Origin: Chloroflexota bacterium
Lineage (GTDB): Bacteria > Chloroflexota > Anaerolineae > Anaerolineales > Villigracilaceae
DNA length: 64,000 nt
NCBI GenBank assembly: GCA_013112685.1
Contig: JABFGC010000002.1
Span: 816,902-880,901, forward strand
Direction of reading: 5' to 3'
In this document: in pieces, positions 17,220-27,552 of the stretch
Layout: every line of letters begins with the position of its first letter
How positions within the stretch are numbered: position 1 is the first letter of the stretch
Position numbers and translations under genes: made by a program
The notes under the pieces: generated by a model
What the model saw: only the letters and a program-made list of their open reading frames with translations
The model's database searches: none
What the model was told of the DNA's origin: nothing

Positions 17220-17714
17220 ATGAATATGTTCACACAAAATCTTTACGAACGTGCCCGTGTCAAGGGCTGGTTTCATCGTTTCCTGGCGCGCCTGGCTGGC
17301 CGTGAGGCTCATTTACTATCGTTGGAAGTAGTCCGCTCGGCTTACGTCAGCCGCAACTCTTCATATGCGGGAGCAAAGCCAATCCCGATTGCCAGGATTC
17401 GCGGCAGCGAGAATCGCACCCAGGATTTTGATGCCGACTTCCACCCGCTCAGCAATCACGTCAAAACCCGCTGGATGAAAATCGCCGCGGTATGGCAGTT
17501 CAACGTCACACTTCCTCCCGTGGAACTGATTCAAGTAGGGGAGGATTACTTTGTAATGGATGGGCATCATCGCATCTCGGTGGCGCGCGAGATGGGCCAG
17601 AAATATATTGACGCCACAGTAACAACCTGGCGGGTGGACGATGACTCTGTCATTCAAACTGCCGTCACGGACCCGCCTGGATCAAGAAAGGAAAAGAATC
17701 ATGGAGAACGTTAG
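17220..17714 (+). CDS. ParB-like N-terminal domain protein
   Basis: A 164-residue protein whose second half matches the ParB/sulfiredoxin-like fold: LPPVELIQVGEDYFVMDGHH followed by RISVAREMGQKYIDATVTTW. The DGHHR box is the nucleotide-binding signature. The basic N-terminus (ARVKGWFHRFLARLAGRE) is not recognised. There is no helix-turn-helix, so it is not a chromosome-partition ParB. CCGGAGG lies 8 bp before the ATG. It overlaps the start of the FAD oxidoreductase gene by 14 bp. Confidence 0.65.
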   Translation: MNMFTQNLYERARVKGWFHRFLARLAGREAHLLSLEVVRSAYVSRNSSYAGAKPIPIARIRGSENRTQDFDADFHPLSNHVKTRWMKIAAVWQFNVTLPPVELIQVGEDYFVMDGHHRISVAREMGQKYIDATVTTWRVDDDSVIQTAVTDPPGSRKEKNHGER

Positions 17715-19117
17715 CGACATATTCGATCAACTGAAGATATTGGCTGACCCGAATCCGAGCTTGCAGAGCGCATCAATATCGCGGTTACGTGCCAAGTTGA
17801 AGGGTCAGGTCATCACCCCCGAGGACGCCGGCTACGATTCCGTGCGTATCGGCTTAAGTCTCGAAGTTGTGCGCCGCCCGGCGCTAATCGTCCGCCCGGC
17901 ACATGCAGGCGACGTGTCACGAGTTGTGTCGCTGGCGCGCCGGACGGGCATGGAATTGGCTGTCCGCAGCGGCGGTCACAGCCTGCTGGGATTTGGCACT
18001 TCGGAGGGCGGCATCGTGCTTGATCTTTCACAAATGAAAGATCTGCGGATCAACGTTGAAAAGCATACTGCATGGGCAGCCGCGGGCCTGACAGCGGGTG
18101 AATATACTGCTGAGGCGGCAAAATATGGTCTCGCTACCGGGTTCGGTGATACCGCATCCGTCGGTATTGGCGGGCTGACTACCGGCGGCGGTATCGGCTA
18201 TCTCGTCCGCAAGTATGGCTTGACCATTGATAACCTCCTGGGTCGCGGTCGTTGTGACCGCCGATGGTCAGGTTCGCCACGTCGATGCAGATACTCACCC
18301 CGACCTCTTTTGGGCGATTCGGGGCGGCGGCGGCAACTTCGGCGTGGTGACGCATTTCAAGTTCCGCCTGCACGAAGTGGATAAGATCGTCGGCGGGATG
18401 CTAGTCCTCCCGGCGAGGGCGGACGTGATGGCTGCTTTTGCCGCCGCAGCCGAGGCGGCGCCCGATGAGCTTTCGACCATCGTCTATACCATGCCTGCGC
18501 CGCCAATGTCGTTCATCCCTGAGAAATATCACGGGGAAATTGTCTCGCTGGCAATGCTGGCTTACACAGGCGATGCTGAAGAAGGCTTGCGCGTGATTGA
18601 GCCCTTTCGAAAGTTGACTGAACCCATTGTGGACAGGCTCGGGCGGATGCCTTATCCCGAAATCTACTGGCCCGCAGACCCAAACCCCCGCCAATTTACG
18701 CTGCGTTCAAAGTTTATCGATACCGTTGATCAGCGGACGGCGCAAATCATGCTTGATCGCCTGCACGCATCTACCGTAGGGTTGCCAATCGCGGAGTTTC
18801 GCGTGCTGGGCGGCGCGATGGCACGGGTACCCGCCGAAGCGACTGCCTTTGCCCACCGTTCCAGGCGTGTCATGGCAAGCTTCATCTTCCTGTACGAAAA
18901 CCGTGATGAGGCCGCCCTTCATAACGCATGGGTCGAAAATGCCGCCGCTGCGTTGGACCAGGGCGATGGCGCAGTATACGTCAACTTTGCGGATGGTGGG
19001 CGCCTGCATGATATCTATCCCAAAGCAACCCTGGAGCGGCTCGCCGCGATCAAGGCAAAGTACGACCCGACCAACGTGTTCCGGCTCAATCATAACATCC
19101 TGCCGAAAGCTGATTAA
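17701..19117 (+). CDS. FAD-linked oxidoreductase (berberine-bridge type), frameshifted
   Basis: Flavoprotein oxidase or dehydrogenase of the PCMH/BBE family. The FAD domain has LAVRSGGHSLLGFG (His for covalent flavin) and VGIGGLTTGGGIGYL; the C-terminal BBE segment is KYDPTNVFRLNHNI. The second flavin-linking Cys of bicovalent members is absent (DTASVGIGG). The frame breaks at about 18235-18245: the first frame enters Arg-rich noise, while the next continues VVVTADGQVRHVDADTHPDL and FWAIRGGGGNFGVVTHF. One missing base near GGGTCGCGG explains it. The corrected protein is about 471 residues. AAAGGAAAAG precedes the ATG. Confidence 0.82.
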
Positions 19118-19174
19118 ACCTCATGTCTGTCGCGCCGCTGGTCACAATGAATACCGAATGGACCTGGCTTTGAA

Positions 19175-19552
19175 ATGAAACATACTGACTCATTCTTTCG
19201 TCAAGTCCCGGCCCCCGGTTGGGAACCGTTTGGCGAACTCGAATTGACGGTCAATTTCGATACGGATCACACCGTCGGCAAGTGGCTGGGGGCGGTCCTT
19301 AACCTGCTCGACCTGCCCGCAGATTTTGTAAACAGTGTCTTAAAGTCAGCGCAGGAAGCGGCGGCGAAAGCCATGAAATCCGTGTCCGTGGTCAGATCAA
19401 AGCACCTGCACCTGCTGATTCTTGTTCCCACTGATCATATGTCGATGGGAGGAACCTGGGGATTCTTCCGCGTCGAAAAATTCGGGCTGCCAGCAGAGGA
19501 CGGGTCTGCGCGGGATCACGATATCGAGTTTTATCTATATTTGGAAGGGTAG
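19175..19552 (+). CDS. protein of unknown function
   Basis: Not recognised. A 125-residue soluble product with a helix-rich centre (WLGAVLNLLDLPADFVNSVL, KSAQEAAAKAMKSVSVV) between beta segments and a final LPAEDGSARDHDIEFYLYLEG. No good ribosome site. It lies 57 bp after the oxidoreductase on the same strand and may be co-transcribed. Confidence 0.55.
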   Translation: MKHTDSFFRQVPAPGWEPFGELELTVNFDTDHTVGKWLGAVLNLLDLPADFVNSVLKSAQEAAAKAMKSVSVVRSKHLHLLILVPTDHMSMGGTWGFFRVEKFGLPAEDGSARDHDIEFYLYLEG

Positions 19553-19649
19553 CCAAGCGGCATTTCCCGCCATGCCGTCGTTGACTGGAATTGGAGGGCT
19601 GGCGCGCGGCATTCACGATACCCGCGGTTGAGCAGAGAACCGGCACGGC

Positions 19650-22232
19650 TTACCACTCGTTTTCCAACTCCCGCGCCAATCCGTCCAGCGTCATGGATTG
19701 CGCGAGTAAGCGAGACGCTTCCATTTCCTCCGGTGTAAGTTGTGACTCCAGCTCGACGAGCAGTTTTTCGGCGCTATCCATCGTTTGGCGACTGCTGGAG
19801 GGATGCCGGGCGCAGAATACGGCGAGTTCATATGCCTGTGCAGTTGCCCCCATCTTTTCATACAGTCCCGCGATCCCCGCCAGCGCGTATAAGGCGGCGG
19901 GGATCGCCCTGGATGCGCATGGATATTTTAATTGCCTGCCAGAACACCTGCCGCGCTTCCTCGTCGGCATCGCGCGCGCTCAATATGAAACCCAGGTCCG
20001 CGAGAGTTGAAGTCAGCGCGATCTGATCGCCATCCTCTTCAAAAAGGGACGCACTTTCGCGGATCGATGATTCCGCACGATCCGCGTCGCCTGCCGCGAA
20101 GGCAAGCAGGCCAAGATAATTTAGCGCGCTTCCAGTGCCCCAGCGGTCGCCAAGCCTGCGGGTTGTCTCGGGCTTTCTTCCAATAGTTGCCTGGCTTCGG
20201 CAAACCTGCCGAGCCGGAGAGTTGCCAGGCCAAGCCTGCCCAGGGCGATCGCATTGCCGCGCACTTGATCAATCGACCGCATCGCGGCGACGCTTTCTTG
20301 CAGGCAGGCATACGCGGTTTCATATTCTCCCTGGGTTAGACAGACCATGCCCAGGTGGCTCAATGCATATCCAATCCCAGAGACCCGGCCTTGTTCCCGA
20401 TTCAGGGAGACACATTCCTCGGCAAGGCGTCGCGCGACCGGATAATTGCCCTGGGAGTGCTCGAGAAGGGAAAGATACAGAATCGCTTCGCAAAGCATGA
20501 CGCGGTTGCGATGCGGACCGAGTATTTGGAAGCTGTTTTGCAACAGATCACGCGCCCTCTCCACCTGACCAAGGTGCCAGCACAGATGCCCCTGGCAAGT
20601 CATCAACTCGCCCAACAGGATTCCGATCCCATCATGTTTTCCTACAACCATTGCTTCGGTTTGCATCGCAGCGACGGCCTGCTCGAAAAGAGCCGAACCT
20701 TGTCCCAGCCAGTTTCGAATATCGTGTAACACGAACATGCTTACGAGTGATTGCTGAAGATTGACTGTCTGACGATGTTTTATCATCCAATTCCAGGCGG
20801 AGCGTATATTGTCAATTTCCCGGCTCATGCGGATCAGGATGTCCTGTTGTTGCGAGCCTTGCAGCCAGTTTTCGCATTGATGGAGCCACGCGGCGTAATA
20901 GTCAGCATGGCGGTTGTGTAAACTGGCGTGCTCCTCCGGGTCGTCCTGCGCTTTCAGATACACGTACTGACGGATGAGTTCATGGAAATCGTACCAGCCT
21001 GCATGGGCATCGATGAGGCGCAACAAGGATTTATCCCGCAGGGCGGAAAGTTGGGACAGGTTTGCCCCCGCGACGCGCTCAGCCGCCTCGCGCGTGAAGC
21101 CGCCGCTGAATACCGCCAACTGCCGCAGAATGCGCCGTTCTTCATCCGTGATCAAGTCCCATGAGTGATCGAAGACGGCGCGGATGGAGCGGTGACGCGC
21201 TGGCGTATCGCGGGTGGTCGTCGTCAGGAAGTCCAAACTACGCTCGATTTCATCTGCAATTTCATCTACAGACATCACCCGTACCCATGAGGCGGCGAGT
21301 TCAATCCCAAGCGGCAATCCTTCCACAAGCTGACAGATGCGGCGGGCGGACGGCAATTCTTCCTGCGAAAGCGAAAAACTCATTTTCACCTGTGTCGCTC
21401 GCTGAAGAAACAGGGCAATGGCGCTGTTCGATTCCAAATTATTCGATTTATTACTTGAGGGAACAGGCAATCCATGCACCTCAAAAACCCATTCCGCCCG
21501 GAGGTTGAGTTGTTCGCGGGAAGTGGCGACCAACTTGATCTCCGGCGCGACTTCCAGAAGTTCATCCAGCAGTTCGATGCCGCCGAGCAGGTGTTCAAGA
21601 TTATCGAGGACCAACAGGACGTGTTTGCTTTTGAGGAAATTGAACAACTGCGTTTTCAATTCCGTCGCGCCGGAGAAGGCGAAGCCCAGGGCATCGGCAA
21701 TCGTGGGGATGATAAATTCGGGGGAACTTGTGCCGACCAGCGAGACGAAACACGCGCCATGTTGGAATGATTTATTCAATTGATGCGCGACCTCCAACGC
21801 GAGGCGCGTCTTGCCAACTCCTCCGGGACCGGTAAGGGTCAATAACCGGCAGGCGGGATTTTGCAACTGATTAAGGATCGCTGACGTTTCGTGTTCACGC
21901 CCAATCAGCGAGGTGAGAGGCAAAGGGAGGGAGGGAAGCGGGTAAGGATGAGGATGGGACGGAGAAGCAGGTTCCAGCGTGGTTGGAGGCGCATCCAGGT
22001 TATCCACAGCTTTTTCCTGTCTTGCCACCTTCAGAAACAGAGCCCGTTGCTCTGGGGGAATCTCCAGGTGCTGCGCGAGCAATTCAGCGACCTGGCGCGA
22101 AGGGCGGCGTTCGTCCGATTCGATCTTGAAGATGAGCGATAGGGAACACCCCACGCGCGCGGCAGCTTCCTGTTGTGTCACATCAAGAGTTTTACGCCTG
22201 TGCTTGACCCAACTGCCAAATGAATGATTCAC
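19650..22232 (-). CDS. XRE-NB-ARC-TPR transcriptional regulator (AfsR/MalT-like), two frameshifts
   Basis: Large signal-transduction ATPase. The N-terminal helix-turn-helix (residues 1-75, [19 protein letters not shown]) is followed by an NB-ARC module with Walker [17 protein letters not shown], Walker [14 protein letters not shown] and the [12 protein letters not shown] motif, then TPR repeats. The first frame stops at 20121. One frameshift around 20170 hides [20 protein letters not shown], and a second in CCC at 19907-19909 hides [17 protein letters not shown]. Read through, the protein has about 860 residues and ends at 19650. The family is common in Chloroflexota. The target genes and ligand are unknown. 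Confidence 0.82.
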
Positions 22233-22312
22233 AGCATGTCTTGTGTTACTTCTAAAGTCGGAACAAAGATATCCAATTGTACTACTTTTTGTCCAGTGGA
22301 TTGTGCGGCGAA

Positions 22313-23606
22313 TTGCATCACGGAAAATGTTACCGAGGAGGGTAAGGTTGCATCAGGAAAAATGTTACTTTCCGAGAGGCAAAAAAGCCAATCGGAGGAG
22401 CGACATGATGAGCCTGAAAAGCAAGCGTGAACTGGTCGAAACGGTACGGCCCAGATACCTGAAAGCCAGCAAACCTGAAAAACAAAAGATATTGGACGAG
22501 TTTATCTGTGCCACCGGCTACCATCGCAAGTATGCCATCCGAGTCCTCAAAAACCAAAAGCAAGTTCAAAACCACCTTAAAAGGAAAACCAAAACCTACA
22601 AACCCGTCTATGCGGGCGAAGTGGTGCAGGTCCTGGAGCAAATCTGGGAGATTTATGGGCAGATTTGTTCCAAACGGCTCCAACCGTTCCTGCCCGAAGC
22701 GCTTCGGACACTGGAACGTTGTCAAGAAATCGAACTCTCCAAAGACACCAAAGACCTGCTCCTGAAAATCAGTTCCGCCAGCATGGACCGTTGCTTGCGT
22801 CCCGTTCGGGTTCAGCCGCGCCAGGGTTTGAGCACCACCAAGCCTGGCAGCCTGCTCAAGCAACAAATCGCGGTACGCACCTTCACGGCCTGGAGCGACG
22901 AACAGCCCGGTTTCATGGAAATTGACCTGGTGGCGCACTGTGGGAGCACCACCGAAGGTCAATATCTCAACACTTTGACTTGCACGGATGTTTGCACCGG
23001 CTGGACGGATGTGACCGGCTTGCTCCACCGCTCCCAAGAGACGGTCTGCCATGCGCTTCACCTCATGCGTCAAAGGTCGCCCTTCCCTTTGCTTGGCATG
23101 GATTCGGACAATGGCAGCTGAGTTCATTAACGAGTTGTTATACAATTATTGTCTGACGGAGAAAGTCACCTTTACCCGCTCTCGTCCATATCAGAAAAAC
23201 GACCAGGCGCATGTCGAACAGAAAAACTGGTCTGTCGTGCGGCACACGGTGGGTTATGATCGCTGGGAAACCGAGCAGGAGTTGGCTCTTCTTGAAAGCA
23301 TTTATGACGATTTGCGCCTCTACATCAACTTCTTTCAGCCATCCTTCAAACTGATCGCCAAAGAACGGGTTGGCAACAAGACCCTCAAACGGTATGATCC
23401 TGCCAAGACGCCTTATCAGCGCGTTTTGGAACGCAAGGATGTTTCCTTGGAAGCCAAAGCACGTCTCATGAGTTTATATCTTCAACTCAACCCTGCCGAA
23501 CTTCGCCGCAGGATTGACCGCCAAACTGCCAAACTTTGGAAAATTTCTCGGTAACATTTTGTCTTGATGCAACGTACCGGCCAAAGTAACATTTTAACTT
23601 GATGCA
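22313..23606 (+). mobile_element. insertion sequence with doubled terminal repeats
   Basis: The left end has two tandem copies of a TTGCATCA-N3-5-AAATGTTAC unit (22313-22334 and 22348-22370). The right end has two inverted copies (23550-23572 GGTAACATTTT...TTGATGCAA, and 23584-23606). Between them lies one DDE transposase gene (22405-23554), frameshifted. The doubled ends resemble transposase-binding arrays. No target duplication was recognised, and the right neighbour is the middle of an IS5-type transposase, so this copy may have landed in or recombined with an older IS. Confidence 0.75.
22405..23554 (+). pseudogene. integrase-core (DDE) transposase, frameshifted
   Basis: GGAGGAGCGAC precedes the ATG at 22405. 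The N-terminal region (KQKILDEFICATGYHRKYAI) is a DNA-binding helical domain typical of integrase-core transposases annotated as IS family not classified. The catalytic core has MEIDLVAHCG (first Asp), LLGMDSDNGS (second Asp) and QAHVEQKNWS (Glu). After DSDNGS the frame meets TGA at 23119; dropping one base gives DNGSEFINELLYNYCLTEK and continues to 23554. No slippery heptamer is visible, so this is more likely an indel than programmed frameshifting. Confidence 0.75.
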
Positions 23607-23608
23607 TT

Positions 23609-24493
23609 ACGTGAGAAAGCATTGATCCAACGAGGTTCGATCACATTCTGGTTGTCGGACGACTTTGAGCAAACCTGGCTGTATGCGGGCGAGAAGCAGC
23701 GCGGCAGTCAGTTTGACTACAGCGACAAAGCCATTGAAATCATGCTGACGATCAAGGAAGTGTTTCATCTGACCAATCGCAGCGTGGAGGGTTTCGTGCG
23801 CTCTGTGTTTGCGATGTTGGATATTCATTTGCCTGTGCCTGACCATTCCACGCTTTCCAAACGGGGTGCAACGTTGAAAGTGAACTTGCCGAAGAAAAGC
23901 AGTGGCAGTCTGAACATCGTTTTGGATAGCACAGGTCTGAAGATTTATGGCGAAGGCGAGTGGAAGGTTCGCAAACACGGCTATTCCAAGCGACGGACCT
24001 GGCGTAAATTGCATCTGGGCGGCAATCCCGATACAGGCGAAATTCTGGCAGTGGCGCTCACGGAAAACAGCGTCAGTGACGACGCCGTGGTGATGGAGAT
24101 GTTGGAGCAAATTGAAGAAGCCCTGCTCTCGTGTGCCGGCGATGGAGCCTATGACAAACGTAAAGTATACAAGGCACTCAATGAACATTCACCCGATGTG
24201 GATATCCTAATCCCGCCGCGCAAGAACGCCCATATTTGGCAGCATGGCAACTCAAAGGAAGAACGTCATAAACGCGACGAAAATCTACGCCACATTCGCA
24301 ACCATGGAAGGAAGAATCTGGCTATCACATTCGTTCTTTGGCAGAAACCATCATGTTCCGCTTGAAAATCATCTTCGGTGATAGACTTTCAGCAAGATTG
24401 CTGGAAACCCAAACGACACAAGCCTTGATCCGCTGTCTGGCACTCAATAAAATGACCCATCTCGGTATGCCTGAAAGCTGCCCGATTGCCTAG
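23609..24493 (+). pseudogene. IS5-type transposase remnant
   Basis: The frame reads REKALIQRGSITFWLSDDF and continues through the IS5/DDE_Tnp_1 core: NIVLDSTGLKIYGEGEW (first Asp), CAGDGAYDKRKVYKAL (second Asp) and IPPRKNA. The N-terminus is missing. Near 24300 the frame shifts and a few codons of the GRKKWK-type linker are lost; the other frame then reads EESGYHIRSLAETIMFRLK and ALNKMTHLGMPES to the stop at 24493. Truncated and frameshifted, it is not functional. It directly abuts the right end of the preceding IS. Confidence 0.8.
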
Positions 24494-24754
24494 TCTGGCT
24501 TCCAGATAGATGAAATGCGCCTATTTTTCGATTTATGCACCAAAGCCATTGACACAATAAAAATGCAAATGCCGCTATTGTTTTGAAATCGGCGAAACCA
24601 ATTTCCTTGAAGACAATTCTCTGAACCCGTTCTGTTCCAAATTTCTACCCTGAAATTTCATAATCAAATTACGCATCAAACTGAACTCATACTTGACTCT
24701 CGCCATGTAAAACAGGGGATAACTCAATTCGAATAACGTAAGAGAACAAGGACC

Positions 24755-24973
24755 ATGATTTCTAATGCTACAACTGATCCAACGGAAGCAGGTCGCATCG
24801 CGTTAACCAATATGTTCAAAGCAATTGCCGAATTTGGGAGAAAGGTTCGTTTGCGCAGGCAGGCCGAATTCGGAGAAGTCGGACAGGAGAATCTGGCAGA
24901 GCCGGAATCGGAACGCAAAAGGCATCCGCCCCGTCGCAAACAAAAGCGTAAAAGGAAAGATAGTGCAGGGTAG
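24755..24973 (+). CDS. small basic protein of unknown function
   Basis: A 72-residue frame with ACAAGGACC before the ATG. The N-terminal half is helical (EAGRIALTNMFKAIAEFGRK) and the C-terminal half is strongly basic (SERKRHPPRRKQKRKRKDSAG), suggesting nucleic-acid binding. It is the first of three small genes leading to two serine recombinases, in a visibly more AT-rich context than the flanks. The 260 bp before it hold no recognised feature. Confidence 0.45.
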   Translation: MISNATTDPTEAGRIALTNMFKAIAEFGRKVRLRRQAEFGEVGQENLAEPESERKRHPPRRKQKRKRKDSAG

Positions 24974-25045
24974 TTTGAAAAATTAAATATCTTGGGCGTC
25001 ATCAGTGCTGCATGAAAGGTATAATTCCCCAATGGAGCGCAGATC

Positions 25046-25258
25046 ATGGCAGATGATGAGTGGTTGACAATCCAGCAGGCCGCCAAACTAAGCGGCTATC
25101 ATGCCGAGTATTTGCGCATCATTGTTCGAGCGGGGAAGTTGGTTGCTCACAAATTTGGTCCTGTGTGGGCAATCAGCAAGAAATCCCTGCTGTCCTATCT
25201 TCAGACTGCGGAAAAGTCTCAGGATAAGCGGCATGGTCCAAAAGTAGTCAAAAAATAG
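25046..25258 (+). CDS. excisionase-like helix-turn-helix protein
   Basis: A 70-residue DNA-binding protein of the HTH_17/excisionase type: WLTIQQAAKLSGYHAEYLRI forms the winged-helix recognition unit and GKLVAHKFGPVWAISKKSLL the wing and final strand. Such proteins act as recombination directionality factors or as small regulators. It lies 790 bp upstream of the first serine recombinase on the same strand, so a role in controlling element excision is plausible but unproven. Confidence 0.7.
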   Translation: MADDEWLTIQQAAKLSGYHAEYLRIIVRAGKLVAHKFGPVWAISKKSLLSYLQTAEKSQDKRHGPKVVKK

Positions 25259-25295
25259 TTTCCTTCCACACCGTCTGTTATTTCCCTTGCCCAAA

Positions 25296-25319
25296 ATACA
25301 TTTTACTGATAAAATGTAT
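25296..25319. promoter_or_regulatory. perfect AT-rich palindrome
   Basis: ATACATTTTA (25296-25305) and TAAAATGTAT (25310-25319) form a perfect 10-bp inverted repeat around CTGA, about 40 bp after the excisionase-like gene. It could be an operator for that protein, a recombination-associated site or a weak terminator. Confidence 0.45.
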
Positions 25320-25422
25320 TTGCACCGAATAACGGGCGCGTAAAGTGCTGGAACACGATACACGCCCTGACCCAACCCACCGGTACTAGCGGTAGGCGGG
25401 CTATTCGTATTATAGCCTCTGC

Positions 25423-25460
25423 AAACGCCCTGGTGGGATTCCATCGGGGCGTTTTGCTTT
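25423..25460 (+). terminator. terminator-like hairpin before the recombinase cluster
   Basis: AAACGCCC (25423-25430) pairs with GGGCGTTT (25448-25455) across a 17-base loop, followed by TGCTTT. It sits 45 bp before the small gene at 25500, in a GC-rich leader (25320-25500) with other complementary segments (CGAATAAC / CTATTCG). It may attenuate transcription into the recombinase genes. Confidence 0.4.
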
Positions 25461-25499
25461 CCGGCTGGGGGAAGCGGAACGCCCACAAGGAGAATACGG

Positions 25500-25757
25500 A
25501 TGGACCTTCAATTTGTAAAACGCAATACACGAATCACCACGCCTTTGGATCGCGCAAAGGCACAGGCTGCCCTGTTGACCCTACGAAGGGAGTGGGAAGT
25601 GGCGGCAGAAGGGGAGAGTCTGGTCAATATTTCTGCCTCTGTGGGCTTGATGCTCCTTGACGTTGCCACAAAGCTGGGGATGACCCCAGAGGAACAAAAG
25701 GTTGTTTTGGGAGCCAGACTCTATCAGGAAGCCTTCAAGAAAACGCAGAAAACCTAA
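25500..25757 (+). CDS. small protein of unknown function upstream of recombinase
   Basis: An 85-residue soluble frame with AAGGAG 7 bp before the ATG. DRAKAQAALLTLRREWEVAA forms a helix, and SVGLMLLDVATKLGMTPEEQ, then KVVLGARLYQEAF, a second helical unit. No family recognised. Its position 77 bp before the recombinase and its own ribosome site suggest a co-transcribed accessory protein. Confidence 0.55.
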   Translation: MDLQFVKRNTRITTPLDRAKAQAALLTLRREWEVAAEGESLVNISASVGLMLLDVATKLGMTPEEQKVVLGARLYQEAFKKTQKT

Positions 25758-25834
25758 TTCGAACGGGCCGATTCCAGCCACGGCCCGAACGCTCTCCTTG
25801 ACCGAAAGACACATTCCAACGTACGGAGTTACCA

Positions 25835-27534
25835 ATGGCAAAAAGGGCAGTGATTTACGTGAGAACTTCATCCGAATATCAGGGTGAGAAATGTAGCCCA
25901 GCAGAACAGGAACTGGATTGCCGCCGGCTCGCTGAAACACAGGGTTTAGTCGTTGTCAATGTGTATCGCGATATAGAACGGTATCGCGTCAAAAACAAAT
26001 GGGTCGAGCCATCGGGAACACGGTATGACCGCCCAGGGCTACTGGCAATGTTGCGGGATGCAGCCGACAATCAATTCGATGTCATTCTCGCTTGGCGAGA
26101 GGACCGCTTGTATCGTGGAATGCGCGCGATGCTGTTGGTCTTGGAGACGATCCAGCAAAACAACATAAGCATCATGCTGGCGCTCGAAACCTTTGACCCC
26201 TCGACGGCTCCGGTAAAAGCTTGGCTGGCGCAGGTGGAACTGGAACATATCAAGGAGCGCATGACGATGGGTGTAAAGGCGCGGCTCAAGGCGGGCAAAG
26301 CAAATTCCGGGCAGGACCGTTATGGCTATCGACGTGTGGGGGAAAGGATTGAAATTGTTCCCGATGAGGCGAAGTGGGTTCGCCAGATATTTGCCTGGTA
26401 CATCGAGCGCCTTTCCCTCAAGGAAATCCGGAAGCGTTTGATTGCGGCAAATGCGCCTCAAAAGGAAGCGACTAAGCCGCGCAAGATTACTTGGGCGATT
26501 GGCAGTATTCTCGGTGTTTTGCGAGGAGCTAAGGACTATACCACAGGTATCAAGGTTCAGCGCCGGGAAGGGGATTGGTTCGAAATCGGAATTGAACCCA
26601 TTTTAGATATTCAGACCTATGAACAATTTCTGGGAATACACAGAGGTTCGGCTAAAGCCGCACCCTCGAGTGTCAAACAATATGCCCTCATCCAAGGATT
26701 GCTCTACTGCGATTGTGGGTACAGATGGCAGCCTCGTGGCGCTACCAGCCATTTTCGACGACATGATGGCGCGTGGGTAAAGAGGAAAACTATCACTGGT
26801 GTTTATCACTGCACGTGCAATTACGAGGAACTCATATCACCTGGATGCCCCCGAAGCATTCCTCGTAGAGACGCAGATCGTGAAGTCTGGAGACAGGTCT
26901 GCAACGCTATCAACCATCCCGAAATACTTCTCGATCAAGCGCGTATCCTAGTTGACGAGCTCAAGAGAGAATCTAACATCGGTAATGCAGATCGGGAACG
27001 AATCGAAAAGGAACTGGAAAACCTATTTCAAAACCGACAGTGGACGATCACCCAGGCACGCAAGGGCGGTATTACTGAAGAGGAGATGGAGCGCAGGCTC
27101 AACGAATATTCTCAATTGGAGGTCCAGCTCAAGAAAGAACTCTCTGCGATGCAAAAAGCCATCGATGAACGCCTACTAACCGACTGGGAGGCAAAAGTCA
27201 TGCAATTTCTTGATGATTTAAAGATTGGCATCCAGGCGCTGAATACTGAACCTGCAACCGATGAAGAATGGTTAGAGTCCTTTGAAATAAAACGGCAAAC
27301 TGTACAGTTATGGTGGAACAAGTAACGATTGATATCAATCGGCAGTTGAAAGTCACTATTCATCTCAATCTTTTGGAAATTTTGGAGGAGAGTCAGAAGA
27401 AAGATAGCAACTCGGGAAATTCGGGGCGATGGCCGGTGAGTGTCCATCAGGTAAAGCTCAACAATCATCCGAAGCGCTCTTTGTCCAACGGCCGCTACGG
27501 TCATGTAAGCGTTAGTGCAATCTGGAACAGTTAA
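25835..27534 (+). CDS. large serine recombinase (first of a tandem pair), frameshift near the 3' end
   Basis: Site-specific recombinase of the large serine family. The N-terminal resolvase domain has VIYVRTSSEYQGEKCSPAEQ (nucleophile Ser12) and AWREDRLYRGMRAML. The recombinase domain follows (KRMTMGVKARL-like block, RYGYRRVGERIEIV), then a zinc ribbon (LLYCDCGYRW ... YHCTCNY) and a coiled coil. The first frame stops at 27325. The neighbouring frame continues VTIDINRQLKVTIHLNLLEI, which matches the tail of the second recombinase, so one base is missing at about 27307. The corrected protein ends between 27420 and 27534. Confidence 0.85.
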
Positions 27535-27552
27535 TACTTCAAGGAGATAGCA

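Noticed and set aside
23100..23125. Programmed -1 frameshift in the integrase-core transposase
   Set aside because: The junction ACAATGGCAGCTGAG has no A6G or similar slippery run and the catalytic triad is split by it; a simple indel is more likely.
22330..23145. 271-codon minus-strand frame opposite the IS transposase
   Set aside because: The plus strand holds the DDE transposase with intact motifs; the opposite frame has none.
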